Of a stretch of DNA of 64,000 bases, positions 42,635 to 51,176 are shown piece by piece. The notes beneath the pieces were generated by a model. The model saw only the letters and a program-made list of their open reading frames with translations. It was not told the origin of the DNA and did no database searches. This DNA comes from Paenibacillus tyrphae (lineage in GTDB: Bacteria; Bacillota; Bacilli; Paenibacillales; NBRC-103111), in NCBI RefSeq assembly GCF_024158745.1, contig NZ_JAMZAW010000001.1:496001-560000 (forward strand), in the 5' to 3' direction. Position 1 is the first letter of the stretch. Every line of letters begins with the position of its first letter. The translations under genes and the position numbers were made by a program.

Positions 42635-44200
42635 TTAACGGCGCGGCATCGAGATCGTCACGTTCGGATCTTTGCTTTTGAACTTCTCGGTCGCTTCCTT
42701 AACGACGTCGCTGCCGCCCTTCGATTTCCACTCCTCGATGACCTTCGGCCAATCGGAGATCGTCTCCTTGCCGTAGACCATTTTGACCATATGCTGGAGC
42801 AGCACCGGAGCGGCAAAATCGGATTCCGACGAAATGTCCGGATTTTTGATGTACGCTTCTAAACGCGGCTCGAATTGAATGCCGTCGCGTCCTTCGTTTG
42901 CCAACATTGTATCATAGATGCCAATCAATTTCTGCCCTTCCGGCGTCAGGCTAAGTGTGCCTTTGTTGTACTTCGTATCCTGCACCATCCACAGGAACGC
43001 TTGGCGGTAGCGCTCTTCGTCCACCCCTTGCGGGTCCGTCGGCGATTTGTATTCGATCTTGCCGTCCACCGTCTTGTAGGTCTCCCCTTCGATGCCGAAC
43101 GTAAAGAACTTCTCCGCCTCGTCCGACAGCATCCAATCGAAAAATTTGATGATCGCCTCCGGATTTTTCACCTTTTTATTGATGAACCAAGCGCGGGTGA
43201 CGGAGTTGTACAAGTAGTAGCCGCCCTTGCCGTCCGGACCGACCGGCGACGGAATCAGCTCGACCTTGGCGGTCGGGACGTTCGCCTGCAGCTGCTTCTC
43301 CCACTGCAGCACTTCATTGGCGTTCATCGCCCACATGCCCGCCTTGCCGGCCAAAATATTGTTTTTGTAAACGGTCGGGTTGATCGTTGCAAACTCCTTG
43401 GAGATCAGGCCTTCGTCGAACATCGTTTTGTACGTTTGCAGCGCCTTCGTCATGTTATCGACGTTGAAAAACTTCGGCACGATTTGATCGCCCTGCTGCA
43501 TATGCATAGAGAGGTAAGGAAATGCGTCGAAGGCGCCGAAGAACGTATCCGCATATTTGAAGTTTTCGCGGCCCTGATATGGCTGTTCGACTCCCAGCTC
43601 CTTGAACTTCCGCAGCACGTTCAAGTATTCGTCGACCGTCTTCGGCACCGGCAGTCCCGCTTTGTCTAGCAGATCCTTGCGGATCGCGGTTGCGCGGCGC
43701 GAAGGGTTCGAGAGGAACTCGGGGATCGCGTAAATTTTGCCCTGGTACGTCTCTTTCTGCCAGGCGTCCTTCGGAATTTTTTTCAACAGGTTTTGCCCGT
43801 GCTTTTGCAGCAGATCGTCCAGAGGCAGGAAGACGCCCGCCTGAACGGAGCCGGCCATCTCCTTGCCCGCTACGCCGCCGCTGCCCTGTACGACATCGGG
43901 TATGTCGTTGGTGGCGAACATTTGGATCATCTTTTGCTCGAATTCCTTGTGCGGCACGAGCACGATGTTCAGATCCGTGTTGGTCAGCTCCTCCAGCTTT
44001 TTCACCCATTTGTCTTCGTTGATGTTGGGCGACTTCTCCACGTGATTGAAGGCGAGCGTTCTCATCGAGATGGAAAATTTCGCCTTTTCGTTTGGATTAC
44101 CGGTTCCTTCCGCCGCCGGAGGCTCCGACGTCTTGGCGCAGGCGGTCAGCATGCTCACAGCTGCGGCCGAGGCAAGCCCGACCTTCATCCATTTCTTCAT
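42635..44200 (-). CDS. Lipoprotein solute-binding protein of a carbohydrate ABC transporter (LplA-like)
   Basis: The 521-residue protein carries a lipoprotein signal (MKKWMKVGLASAAAVSM, lipobox LTAC near residues 18-21), so it is anchored outside the membrane. The rest is a type 1 solute-binding fold with blocks common in Paenibacillus LplA/YtcQ-like proteins (NEDKWVKKLEELTNTDLN, FLSNPSRRATAIRKDLLDKAGLP, FFDWMLSDEAEKFFTFGIEGETY). It should catch the oligosaccharide passed to the two permeases encoded upstream. No ATPase gene is present; as usual for this group a shared MsmX-like ATPase elsewhere would drive import. Confidence 0.92.
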   Translation of the reverse strand: MKKWMKVGLASAAAVSMLTACAKTSEPPAAEGTGNPNEKAKFSISMRTLAFNHVEKSPNINEDKWVKKLEELTNTDLNIVLVPHKEFEQKMIQMFATNDIPDVVQGSGGVAGKEMAGSVQAGVFLPLDDLLQKHGQNLLKKIPKDAWQKETYQGKIYAIPEFLSNPSRRATAIRKDLLDKAGLPVPKTVDEYLNVLRKFKELGVEQPYQGRENFKYADTFFGAFDAFPYLSMHMQQGDQIVPKFFNVDNMTKALQTYKTMFDEGLISKEFATINPTVYKNNILAGKAGMWAMNANEVLQWEKQLQANVPTAKVELIPSPVGPDGKGGYYLYNSVTRAWFINKKVKNPEAIIKFFDWMLSDEAEKFFTFGIEGETYKTVDGKIEYKSPTDPQGVDEERYRQAFLWMVQDTKYNKGTLSLTPEGQKLIGIYDTMLANEGRDGIQFEPRLEAYIKNPDISSESDFAAPVLLQHMVKMVYGKETISDWPKVIEEWKSKGGSDVVKEATEKFKSKDPNVTISMPRR

Positions 44201-44359
44201 ACGTACCCCTCTTTTCGGAGAAATGATATGGAGCGATTGTATTTAGTGTAAAAGGACGCCTCTTTCCAAGTATAGCCTATGACCCGCCGGGTTGTGCTTT
44301 TATTGGGGAGAACGCCCTGTTTTACCGATGTAGGAGCTTCCGGTACCTGAGGCCGGAAA

Positions 44360-45238
44360 CTAAGATTTCACGGAGCCGACCATCATGCCTTTGACAAAAT
44401 GCTTTTGCAGGAACGGATAGATGAGCACGATCGGCAGCGTCGCAATGATGATCGTCGCCATCTTGATTCCTTCCGGGTCCATATGCGCGAGCGAACTGAA
44501 CTGGGAAGCCGACGGGTCGATGTTGATCTCGTTCGAATCGATCAGTTGGCGAAGCTTCACCTGGAGCGGCCTCAAGGCCGGGTTATTGACGTAGTAGAGC
44601 GCATTCATGTACGTATTCCAATGGCCCACCGCGTAGAAAATGCCCAGAGACGCCATCACGGGCTTGGAAAGCGGCATCACGATGCTCCAGATCATCCGCA
44701 GCTCGGTGCAGCCGTCGATCCGACCGGAATCGATAATCTCCGAAGGAATCTGCATAAAGAACGAGCGCATGATGAAAAAGTTAAATGCGCTGATCGCGCC
44801 GGGAAGCAGCAGCGCCCATAGCGTATTCGTCAATCCGAGGCTTTTCATCAAGATGAAGTTCGGAATAAGCGGAGCGCTGAATACCATTGTGATAAGCACC
44901 ATGACGACGACGAATTTCCGCCCCACATATTCCTGCCTCGATACCGGATAAGCGAGCGAAGCGGTTGCTATCAGATTGATGAGTGTGCCGACCACCGTAA
45001 TGTACACCGTAATCCCGAAGGAACGCCAGATCGAAGCGTCGCTGAATACATACTGATAGTTGATCCAGGTGAAGTCAACGGGCCAGAACAATACTTTTCC
45101 GGCAATGACGGCCTCGGAGCTGCTGAACGATTGTGCCAGCACGCCAAGGAACGGCAGAAACATCGCCAGCCCGAGCAAGGTCAGACAAATAAGATTCGCC
45201 GCATTAAAAACTTGCCAGCTTGCGCTTGCTTTTTTCAT
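44360..45238 (-). CDS. YtcP-like ABC sugar permease
   Basis: A 292-residue inner membrane permease with about six hydrophobic segments, the coupling EAA-type loop (SGRIDGCTELRMIWSIVMPLSKP) and the C-terminal signature FVKGMMVGSVKS typical of the YtcP/MalG-like partner of LplB. It is spaced 30 bases from the LplB-like gene and followed after 159 bases by the binding protein. Confidence 0.94.
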   Translation of the reverse strand: MKKASASWQVFNAANLICLTLLGLAMFLPFLGVLAQSFSSSEAVIAGKVLFWPVDFTWINYQYVFSDASIWRSFGITVYITVVGTLINLIATASLAYPVSRQEYVGRKFVVVMVLITMVFSAPLIPNFILMKSLGLTNTLWALLLPGAISAFNFFIMRSFFMQIPSEIIDSGRIDGCTELRMIWSIVMPLSKPVMASLGIFYAVGHWNTYMNALYYVNNPALRPLQVKLRQLIDSNEINIDPSASQFSSLAHMDPEGIKMATIIIATLPIVLIYPFLQKHFVKGMMVGSVKS

Positions 45239-45268
45239 AGCTTTTACACCTCCCGCTTCCCGCAGCCG

Positions 45269-46225
45269 TTAATACAAGCTTTCCCCGGTTGTTTTCTTGC
45301 TGAGCGTGTTGCCGATGACGATCAACAACAGACCGACGACCGATTTGAACAAGCCGATGGCCGTCGTATAGCTGAACTGCTGCCCGAGCAGACCGACCTG
45401 ATAAATATACGTGTCCAAAATTTCGCCGTTGTTTTTGTTGAGCGGGTTCAGGAACACGTAGACGCGCTCGAAGCCGAAATCCAGAAACTTGCCAATGTGA
45501 AGCAGGAACATGATCATGATCGTCGGCAGCAGCGCCGGAATCGTAATGGATAGCGTCTGGCGCCAGCGGCTCGCGCCGTCCACCTCGGCCGCCTCGTACA
45601 AGTCCGGGTTGACGCCCGCCAGCGCCGCGAGGAAAATAATCGTCCCGTACCCCGAATCGCGCCAGATGCCTGAGCCGATAAGCACCGTGCGAATCCACGA
45701 TTCTTCACCGAGGAAGTAGATCGGCTCGAAGCCGAGCCAGCTGATGAACTGGTTCACCGCTCCGGTCGACGGCGACAAGATGCCGATGGCGATGCCGCTG
45801 ACAATGACCCAGGACAAGAAGTGCGGCATATAGACGACTGTCTGCAGCATCCGCTTGTACAGCACCAGACGCAGCTCGTTGAGCAGCAGCGCCAGGACGA
45901 TCGGCGCCGGGAACGCGATGAGCAGGTCGTACAATCCGATCAGCAGCGTATTGTTGAGAATGTTCAAAAAATCGTAATGGGCAAACATCCGTTTAAAATG
46001 CGCGAGGCCGACCCATTTACTGCCCAACATGCCTTGAAAAATATTGTAATCCTGAAAGGCGATCACCGAGCCGAGCAGCGGAACGTACTTGAAAATGAAA
46101 AAATAGACGATCCCCGGAAGCGAGATCAAATAAAGCGTTTTGTATTTCCACATGAACCGCAGTACGTTTTTACGGGTCCCGGATTTGTAACTGATCGTTT
46201 TCACCGCCTGCATTTTTACCGCCAT
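45269..46225 (-). CDS. LplB-like ABC sugar permease
   Basis: The 318-residue permease is the first gene of the transporter operon. It has the family start (WKYKTLYLISLPGIVYFFIFKYVPLLGSVIAFQDY split over the first helix), six membrane segments and the loop EAAEVDGASRWRQTLSITIP that contacts the ATPase. AAGGAGGGGG lies just before the ATG. It forms the channel with the YtcP-like protein for import of an oligosaccharide, presumably the substrate of the lyases downstream. Confidence 0.94.
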   Translation of the reverse strand: MAVKMQAVKTISYKSGTRKNVLRFMWKYKTLYLISLPGIVYFFIFKYVPLLGSVIAFQDYNIFQGMLGSKWVGLAHFKRMFAHYDFLNILNNTLLIGLYDLLIAFPAPIVLALLLNELRLVLYKRMLQTVVYMPHFLSWVIVSGIAIGILSPSTGAVNQFISWLGFEPIYFLGEESWIRTVLIGSGIWRDSGYGTIIFLAALAGVNPDLYEAAEVDGASRWRQTLSITIPALLPTIMIMFLLHIGKFLDFGFERVYVFLNPLNKNNGEILDTYIYQVGLLGQQFSYTTAIGLFKSVVGLLLIVIGNTLSKKTTGESLY

Positions 46226-46271
46226 GCGTGCCCCCTCCTTTTCCGTCCTAATGTAGTTCCATCCTACTTCG

Positions 46272-46285
46272 TAAAAACGCTTTCA
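46272..46285 (-). promoter_or_regulatory. cre-like site before the transporter operon
   Basis: Minus-strand TGAAAGCGTTTTTA matches the CcpA cre consensus at 13 of 14 positions and lies 47 bases before the permease ATG, over a possible promoter (TTGTTG, 17 bases, TAGGAT). CcpA binding here would repress the locus when preferred sugars are present. Confidence 0.5.
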
Positions 46286-46424
46286 ACAATGGAATGCCTT
46301 TTCTCGTCCTTGTGTTTTTTTTGGCTTCGGGCTAAAAAAAATGTCGTCAGTCGTCGAACGCGTGCCCGGACGTCCCATTTTATGCTATATTGTTGTCATC
46401 GATAAAAAAAAGGAGTCTTTAGTC

Positions 46425-47051
46425 ATGCAGTTTACCGGCTTTACCGCAACGGATTTCGGAACCTTTACGATAGAAGGCCTGGAGGGACGGATGGAAGCGA
46501 TCCGCTCGCGCATTCAGCCTAAATTCGGCGCTATCAGCAGCGAGCTGCTGGATGAGATTGCCGTGAAGGCGGGAGAAGAGCTGTTTTTGCACATCGCCAA
46601 GCATGCGCGCCGCAAGGTGAACCCACCCGTCGACACGTGGATGTCGTTCTCAAGCAGCAAGCGCGGTTACAAGCAGCTTCCCCATTTTCAGATCGGCTTG
46701 TTCGATGACCGGGTGTTCATTTGGCTCGCCCTGATCTACGAACTGCCGAATAAGCAGGCAATTGCCCAAACGTATTTGGACCGCCTGGCTGAGGTCCGCT
46801 CCGCTCTGCCCGAAGATTTCGTGCTTTCGTTCGATCATATGCAAAAAGACGCTGTACCGGTCAGGGACTTGGATGAGAGCCAGTTCGAGCAAGCGCTCCG
46901 CCGTTTTCGCGACGTGAAGAAGGTCGAGCTGCTGGTCGGCCGCAACATTCCTGCCGATGATCCGGTGCTGGCAGACGGACAAGCCTTCCTCCGGCTGGCT
47001 AAAGAAACAATGATCTCTGCCCTGCCTTTATACAAAATGGCCAAGCGTTAA
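46425..47051 (+). CDS. yktB: DUF1054 family protein, YktB-like
   Basis: The 208-residue cytoplasmic protein matches the Bacillus YktB family (FTGFTATDFGTFTIEGLEGRM at the start, then KVNPPVDTWMSFSSSKRGYK and HFQIGLFDD). The ATG at 46425 follows AAAGGAG with good spacing; the longer frame upstream lacks family similarity. Biochemical function is not known. It is transcribed away from the sugar transporter and followed by a terminator. Confidence 0.9.
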   Translation: MQFTGFTATDFGTFTIEGLEGRMEAIRSRIQPKFGAISSELLDEIAVKAGEELFLHIAKHARRKVNPPVDTWMSFSSSKRGYKQLPHFQIGLFDDRVFIWLALIYELPNKQAIAQTYLDRLAEVRSALPEDFVLSFDHMQKDAVPVRDLDESQFEQALRRFRDVKKVELLVGRNIPADDPVLADGQAFLRLAKETMISALPLYKMAKR

Positions 47052-47059
47052 GCAAGGAC

Positions 47060-47100
47060 AAGGCCTCCCTCCGGCTCAAGCCGACGATGGGGGCCTTTTT
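47060..47100 (+). terminator. Terminator after yktB
   Basis: AAGGCCTCCC and GGGGGCCTT form a stem with an inner GGCTCAAGCC hairpin, followed by a T5 run, nine bases after the yktB stop. Confidence 0.85.
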
Positions 47101-47239
47101 CTATGTTTTGCGATGCTGCATGTTCCACAGCCCCACCTTGCTCACATTTTTTACAATAATTAGTGTAAATTTAGCACCTTTTGAAATCGGTTGCATATAG
47201 TTAACATAGAACGGCCATCCATTTCAGGGAGGGGTAGGC

Positions 47240-47566
47240 ATGAAGAAAACTGCGGTTCGTAACCTGCTGGCTGCGCTAATTGGTATTTGGTTCATAGGCG
47301 CTCCGTGGATTCTCGGTTTTTCCGGCCATTCCGGAGCTCTGTGGAGCAGTATGGCCGCCGGCTTCGCTGAACTCGCCTTCTCGCTGCTGGCATTGGGCAA
47401 AACGGGCTGGGGCTCGTGGCAGCATTGGATAGCATTTTTGGCGGGCGTTTGGTTTATGATGCTGCCCTTCGTCTTCTCGTTCGGTCTGGGGATGACCCTC
47501 TTCATTCTGGTGCTAGGCGTTGTGACGGTCCTCCTGAACTTTTATAATATGAATGCGGAGGCTTAA
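47240..47566 (+). CDS. SPW-repeat membrane protein
   Basis: The 108-residue protein consists of about four membrane helices in two similar halves. Each half starts with an SPW-type repeat (GIWFIGAPWILGFSG near residue 15 and GVWFMMLPFVFSFG near 69). GGAGGGG lies eight bases before the ATG. SPW-repeat proteins are small bacterial membrane proteins of unknown function. It stands alone, 86 bases before the universal stress gene. Confidence 0.87.
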   Translation: MKKTAVRNLLAALIGIWFIGAPWILGFSGHSGALWSSMAAGFAELAFSLLALGKTGWGSWQHWIAFLAGVWFMMLPFVFSFGLGMTLFILVLGVVTVLLNFYNMNAEA

Positions 47567-47612
47567 ATTATTGATAATTTTCTGAATTTTCCGTCATGTA
47601 AGCGGTTGTTTG

Positions 47613-47621
47613 TGGTATAAT
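47613..47621 (+). promoter_or_regulatory. Extended -10 promoter element of the universal stress gene
   Basis: TGGTATAAT, an extended -10 with a perfect TATAAT, lies about 40 bases before the start of the universal stress protein. No good -35 is visible, as is common for extended -10 promoters. Confidence 0.55.
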
Positions 47622-47660
47622 GAAATCGTAACCCACTAAACCGCAAATGAGGTGAGGATG

Positions 47661-48086
47661 ATGTTATTTTCTAAAATCCTTGTTGCCTATGACGGTTCGA
47701 ATTTATCGAAGAAAGCTTTGAAACGTGCGGTCGAATTGGTCCAGGAACAATCTCACAGCCTACATCCTCCGCGGCTCGAAATTATTCATGTGTACGCCCT
47801 TCCTACCTTTGTCGGCAGCGAATATGCGGTTAACAGCAATTACATCGAAGCTGCCGAAGCGACGATCGAGGAAGCCAAGTCGCTCATCCCGTCGACGCTA
47901 AACGTGAAATTTACGCTGACCCGGGGGCAGCCGGCTTATAGCATCCTGGAGCATGCGGAAGAGATCGGGTGCGACCTGATTGTCATGGGAAGCCGGGGAC
48001 TCGGGAAAATCCGCGAGTTCTTTCTCGGAAGCGTCAGCCATAACGTCGTGCAGCAGGCCAAGGTACCCGTGCTGATTGTGAAATAA
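47661..48086 (+). CDS. Universal stress protein (UspA family)
   Basis: A 142-residue single-domain Usp. It begins with the strand SKILVAYDGS that contacts nucleotide and ends with the ATP-binding signature MGSRGLGKIREFFLGSVS, which fits G-2x-G-9x-G-S, and VPVLIVK. ATP binding is therefore likely. The ATG at 47661 is preferred because GAGGTGA lies five bases before it; GTG at 47652 and ATG at 47658 are alternatives. Confidence 0.93.
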   Translation: MLFSKILVAYDGSNLSKKALKRAVELVQEQSHSLHPPRLEIIHVYALPTFVGSEYAVNSNYIEAAEATIEEAKSLIPSTLNVKFTLTRGQPAYSILEHAEEIGCDLIVMGSRGLGKIREFFLGSVSHNVVQQAKVPVLIVK

Positions 48087-48251
48087 ACCGAATTCTCCTA
48101 TATCGTCCGACCAGACCGCCCGACCGGCGGTCTATTCGTCGTTGCTCAAAATTTTATTTTAGCCTAAGCTTGCTTTAAAGTAAGGTTAAGCCTGGTTGCC
48201 TATCCTAATCATGGTTGCAAAACCAATCCAACATCAGGAAGGTGAACCTGC

Positions 48252-49016
48252 ATGAAGCAAACGTATGCGAAACGGGTAATCGTCTCCTCTCTGGCACTGG
48301 CGCTTCTGCTCGGAGGCGGGGTCCTGTATGGAAGCGGACAATCTGCGCGCGCCGAAGATGCGACCGCGCAGCAGCCGTCCGAGACGAAAGCGAAAGCCGG
48401 CCCATTCCATGAGTGGTTCGGCAAGCGAAGCGGGCATGACGGCTCCGAAGACTCCGGCGCTTCCGTCAAAGGTATGCCGATCTTCGAAGAAGCCGCCGTG
48501 ATTCTCGGCACGGACAAAGCCTCGCTAATCGCCTCGCTTAAAGACAAGACGCTCGTGCAGTTGGCCGCGGAGAAAAACATGAGCGAGGCCGATCTGGTCG
48601 CCAAGCTGCAGGCAGCACGCAGCAAAACGATCGACGAAGCCGCAGCCTCCGGGAAGCTGACTGCCGAGCAAGCGGAGAAGTTCAAAGGCCGCATGACGGA
48701 GCACCTGAAATCGATGGTTAACCGCACCTTTGACGGCAAAGGCGGCCGTTTCGGCATGCATGCGGGCAAAAAACATTTGGGCATCGCGCCGGACAAGCTC
48801 GCCTCCATTCTCGGAATGAGCGAGGACCAGTTGAAAACCGAACTGAAGTCGGGCAAATCGCTGACCGACATCGCGCAAAGCAGGGGAATGTCCAAAGAGC
48901 AGCTGGTCGGCAAAATCAAGGACGAGATGACCCCGTGGATTGAGAACATGGTCGACCGCAAGCCTTCGCAGGACAGGAAGAACCCTGAAACGAATAACGC
49001 TCCAACCGCTCCATAG
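48252..49016 (+). CDS. Secreted protein with two helical repeats, unknown function
   Basis: The 254-residue protein has a signal peptide (MKQTYAKRVIVSSLALALLL, cut near SARAED), a charged linker, and two related segments of about 40 residues: LGTDKASLIASLKDKTLVQL with AAEKNMSEADLVAKL (about 83-122), and LGMSEDQLKTELKSGKSLTD with IAQSRGMSKEQLVGKI (about 193-228). The pattern recalls the helical repeats seen in other secreted Bacillales proteins, but I assign no function. AAGGTGAA precedes the ATG; a terminator follows the gene. Confidence 0.78.
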   Translation: MKQTYAKRVIVSSLALALLLGGGVLYGSGQSARAEDATAQQPSETKAKAGPFHEWFGKRSGHDGSEDSGASVKGMPIFEEAAVILGTDKASLIASLKDKTLVQLAAEKNMSEADLVAKLQAARSKTIDEAAASGKLTAEQAEKFKGRMTEHLKSMVNRTFDGKGGRFGMHAGKKHLGIAPDKLASILGMSEDQLKTELKSGKSLTDIAQSRGMSKEQLVGKIKDEMTPWIENMVDRKPSQDRKNPETNNAPTAP

Positions 49017-49047
49017 CACTTACGATTCAATAGTGCTTACGACCTAT

Positions 49048-49073
49048 ACCGTCCCGATAGGGGCGGTTTTTTG
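49048..49073 (+). terminator. Terminator after the secreted repeat protein
   Basis: ACCGTCCC and GGGGCGGT form a stem around GATA, followed by a T6 run, about 30 bases after the stop codon. Confidence 0.88.
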
Positions 49074-49107
49074 CTTTTCCAGCCTTTACGAAAACGGCGG
49101 CGGAGTG

Positions 49108-50304
49108 TCACTTCATTAGACTTCGTTTATACGCGAAGATCTCCTCGACGGCCCGATGATACCCGCCCGCAGCTCGGAACGAATCGCCAAGTTCAACGCA
49201 TACCTTTCGAATTGAAGTATCCTTGAGTACGCGTTCCGCCGCCTCTCTGAGATCTCCTGCGGTTAGGCCTTCTTGCTTCAGGTGTAAACCCGCACCGATT
49301 TCGGCCACGCGCCGCGCCACAACAGGCTGGTCGGCACTTTGGGGAAATACAATCAGCGGCACACCATAATAAAGGCCTTCACTGGTGCTGTTCATGCCGC
49401 CGTGTGTGATAAACAATTTGGCGCGTTGCAGTACTTTGAGTTGCGGTACGTAGTCGCGAACGATAAAATTCGCTGGAATGTCTCCCAATTCCGCAATCTG
49501 GGTTTGTCTGCCGACGGATAAAATCACAGTGTACTTCGTTTCGGCGAACGCCGCAAAACAGAGTTTGTAAAAATCCACGGCTTGATTGAAAACGGTGCCG
49601 AGCGATATGTAAATCAGATGTTCCGTGTCCAGAGGAGAGGAATCAAATTGACCCTGGGTGCGCGGCACGATAGACGGTCCAACAAACTTGTACGTCTCGT
49701 CGAAGCTTTCTCCATCAGGTTGGAAGCGTCTCGACGTGTAGACGATGGTCAGTGGCGCGGGATTGCAGAAAACCTCGTAGGCGGAGTCGACTTGCACATT
49801 GTATTTCGCTTGCATGTTACTGACCAGTTGGTGAAACTCCTGTTGTGCACGTTCATTCACGTCTGCCGGAACATGGTGCGAGAGGAGATCTTGCAGTTGG
49901 TCAAAACTGCTTTGTTGAAATGCAAAACTCGTGCACGAGTTAACTGCCGGCAGGTCAAGTATTTGCGCAAGCAAACGTCCACAGCCAAACATGGAGTCAT
50001 GAATAATGTAATCAAAACGTTCTCCTTTTGTTTGCTCCAGAACACTGGGAATGACGATGTCGGCCGTGCGCAATAGTCCCCCCACTCGTACCCAAGGAGT
50101 TCTTCCTCCGGAAAGGAACGCCTCAAGAAATTTGCCTCCATCAAATGTGATCACCTCCGCCCCCGTCGGCTCGACGCGATCACGAAATTGTTCCGCTACA
50201 AAGTAAACCACCTCTTCACCGCGACGGATAAGTTCTTGAACCACACCGAGGGTTGGATTGATATGTCCTTCGGAACCTCCGTTGATCAGCAAAACGCGTG
50301 CCAT
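49108..50304 (-). CDS. Macrolide-type UDP-glycosyltransferase (MGT/YjiC-like, GT1)
   Basis: A 398-residue GT-B glycosyltransferase that would transfer sugar from a UDP-sugar to a small hydrophobic acceptor such as a macrolide, flavonoid or other natural product. The N-terminal domain starts MARVLLINGGSEGHINPTLG; the C-terminal donor-binding signature is ITHGGMNSTSEGLYYGVPLI followed by FPQSADQP. The ATG at 50304 has AAAGGTGAT before it. The gene looks lower in G+C than its neighbours, which may mean transfer. It faces a TetR gene across 161 bases, so that regulator may control it. Acceptor unknown. Confidence 0.9.
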   Translation of the reverse strand: MARVLLINGGSEGHINPTLGVVQELIRRGEEVVYFVAEQFRDRVEPTGAEVITFDGGKFLEAFLSGGRTPWVRVGGLLRTADIVIPSVLEQTKGERFDYIIHDSMFGCGRLLAQILDLPAVNSCTSFAFQQSSFDQLQDLLSHHVPADVNERAQQEFHQLVSNMQAKYNVQVDSAYEVFCNPAPLTIVYTSRRFQPDGESFDETYKFVGPSIVPRTQGQFDSSPLDTEHLIYISLGTVFNQAVDFYKLCFAAFAETKYTVILSVGRQTQIAELGDIPANFIVRDYVPQLKVLQRAKLFITHGGMNSTSEGLYYGVPLIVFPQSADQPVVARRVAEIGAGLHLKQEGLTAGDLREAAERVLKDTSIRKVCVELGDSFRAAGGYHRAVEEIFAYKRSLMK

Positions 50305-50384
50305 AGTCATCACCTTTCATGAAGAAATTATCGTAAAGATATATCAAAATACCTAACCCGAATCGCCTTCCAAATCAACGCTTT

Positions 50385-50398
50385 CGAACGCTTGTTCA
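50385..50398. promoter_or_regulatory. Palindrome CGAAC-N4-GTTCA between glycosyltransferase and TetR genes
   Basis: CGAACGCTTGTTCA contains GAAC and GTTC inverted around four bases. It could be part of a TetR operator or a weak LexA-type box. A TATAAT lies about 25 bases to its right, ahead of the TetR gene, without a good -35. Confidence 0.3.
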
Positions 50399-50465
50399 CA
50401 CTTCAGGACAATTTTGGTGTATAATATATAAGGCTCCCGAACTATGCATCAAAGAGGTGTGAGTC

Positions 50466-51128
50466 ATGTTACCCGAATCGAACGAAGATTGGATCGAGCA
50501 GCTGCTTAAGCTAAGCGACGAAGAACCGAAAATGACGGAAAAACAAACGAAAATCCTGCATGCGGCCATCGAGATTTTTGCCGAGAAAGGCTACGCCGCA
50601 GCTTCTACGAGTGAAATCGCGCAAAAAGCAGGCGTTGCGGAAGGCACAATCTTCCGTCATTACAAAACCAAAAAAGACTTGCTGCTGTCCATCGTCCTTC
50701 CGATCATGGCTAAGCTCGTCGCCCCGTTCGTCCTCCGTAATTTTACGCCGGTGCTGGAGGCGAAGTATACCCGGTACGAGGACTTTCTGCGGTCGCTCAT
50801 CCGCAACCGTCTGGAGTTCGCCCGCCAGAATTTGCCCATGATCAAAATTTTGATGCAGGAAATTCCGTTTCACCCCGACCTCCAGGAGCAGTTCAAGACG
50901 GACGTCATGAACGAAGTATTAACGCGAATCAAAAAAGTGATTGTTTTTTTTCAACAAGAAGGGCAGATCATCCCCCTTCCTGCCGCCACCGTAGTCCGGC
51001 TGACCGCCTCGGTCATCATCGGCTTCCTAATTACCCGTTTCCTGCTCGTACCGGAACAAGAATGGGACGAGGAAGAAGAAGCGGAGACGTGCATCCAATT
51101 TATTATGCACGGACTCGCCACTCGGTAA
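50466..51128 (+). CDS. TetR/AcrR family transcriptional regulator
   Basis: The 220-residue regulator has the N-terminal TetR helix-turn-helix (ILHAAIEIFAEKGYAAASTS followed by EIAQKAGVAEGTIFRHYKTK, about 30-70) and a helical ligand domain. About 22 residues precede the usual TetR start. AGAGGTGTGAG lies before the ATG. It is divergent from the glycosyltransferase and probably represses that gene and itself; the ligand is unknown. Confidence 0.94.
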   Translation: MLPESNEDWIEQLLKLSDEEPKMTEKQTKILHAAIEIFAEKGYAAASTSEIAQKAGVAEGTIFRHYKTKKDLLLSIVLPIMAKLVAPFVLRNFTPVLEAKYTRYEDFLRSLIRNRLEFARQNLPMIKILMQEIPFHPDLQEQFKTDVMNEVLTRIKKVIVFFQQEGQIIPLPAATVVRLTASVIIGFLITRFLLVPEQEWDEEEEAETCIQFIMHGLATR

Positions 51129-51176
51129 GCTGTGGAGACATACGCTTCATACTCGGGTTCCAAAGGAGACAGCTTC

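Noticed and set aside
41495..42862. A 455-codon plus-strand frame spanning the regulator gene and the intergenic repeat
   Set aside because: It is antisense to a clear response regulator and to the end of the binding protein, with shadow-like composition and no ribosome site or family similarity.
50385..50398. CGAACGCTTGTTCA as a LexA box for the TetR gene
   Set aside because: It has two deviations from the consensus and does not sit within a recognisable promoter, unlike the site at 58246. A TetR operator or chance is as likely.
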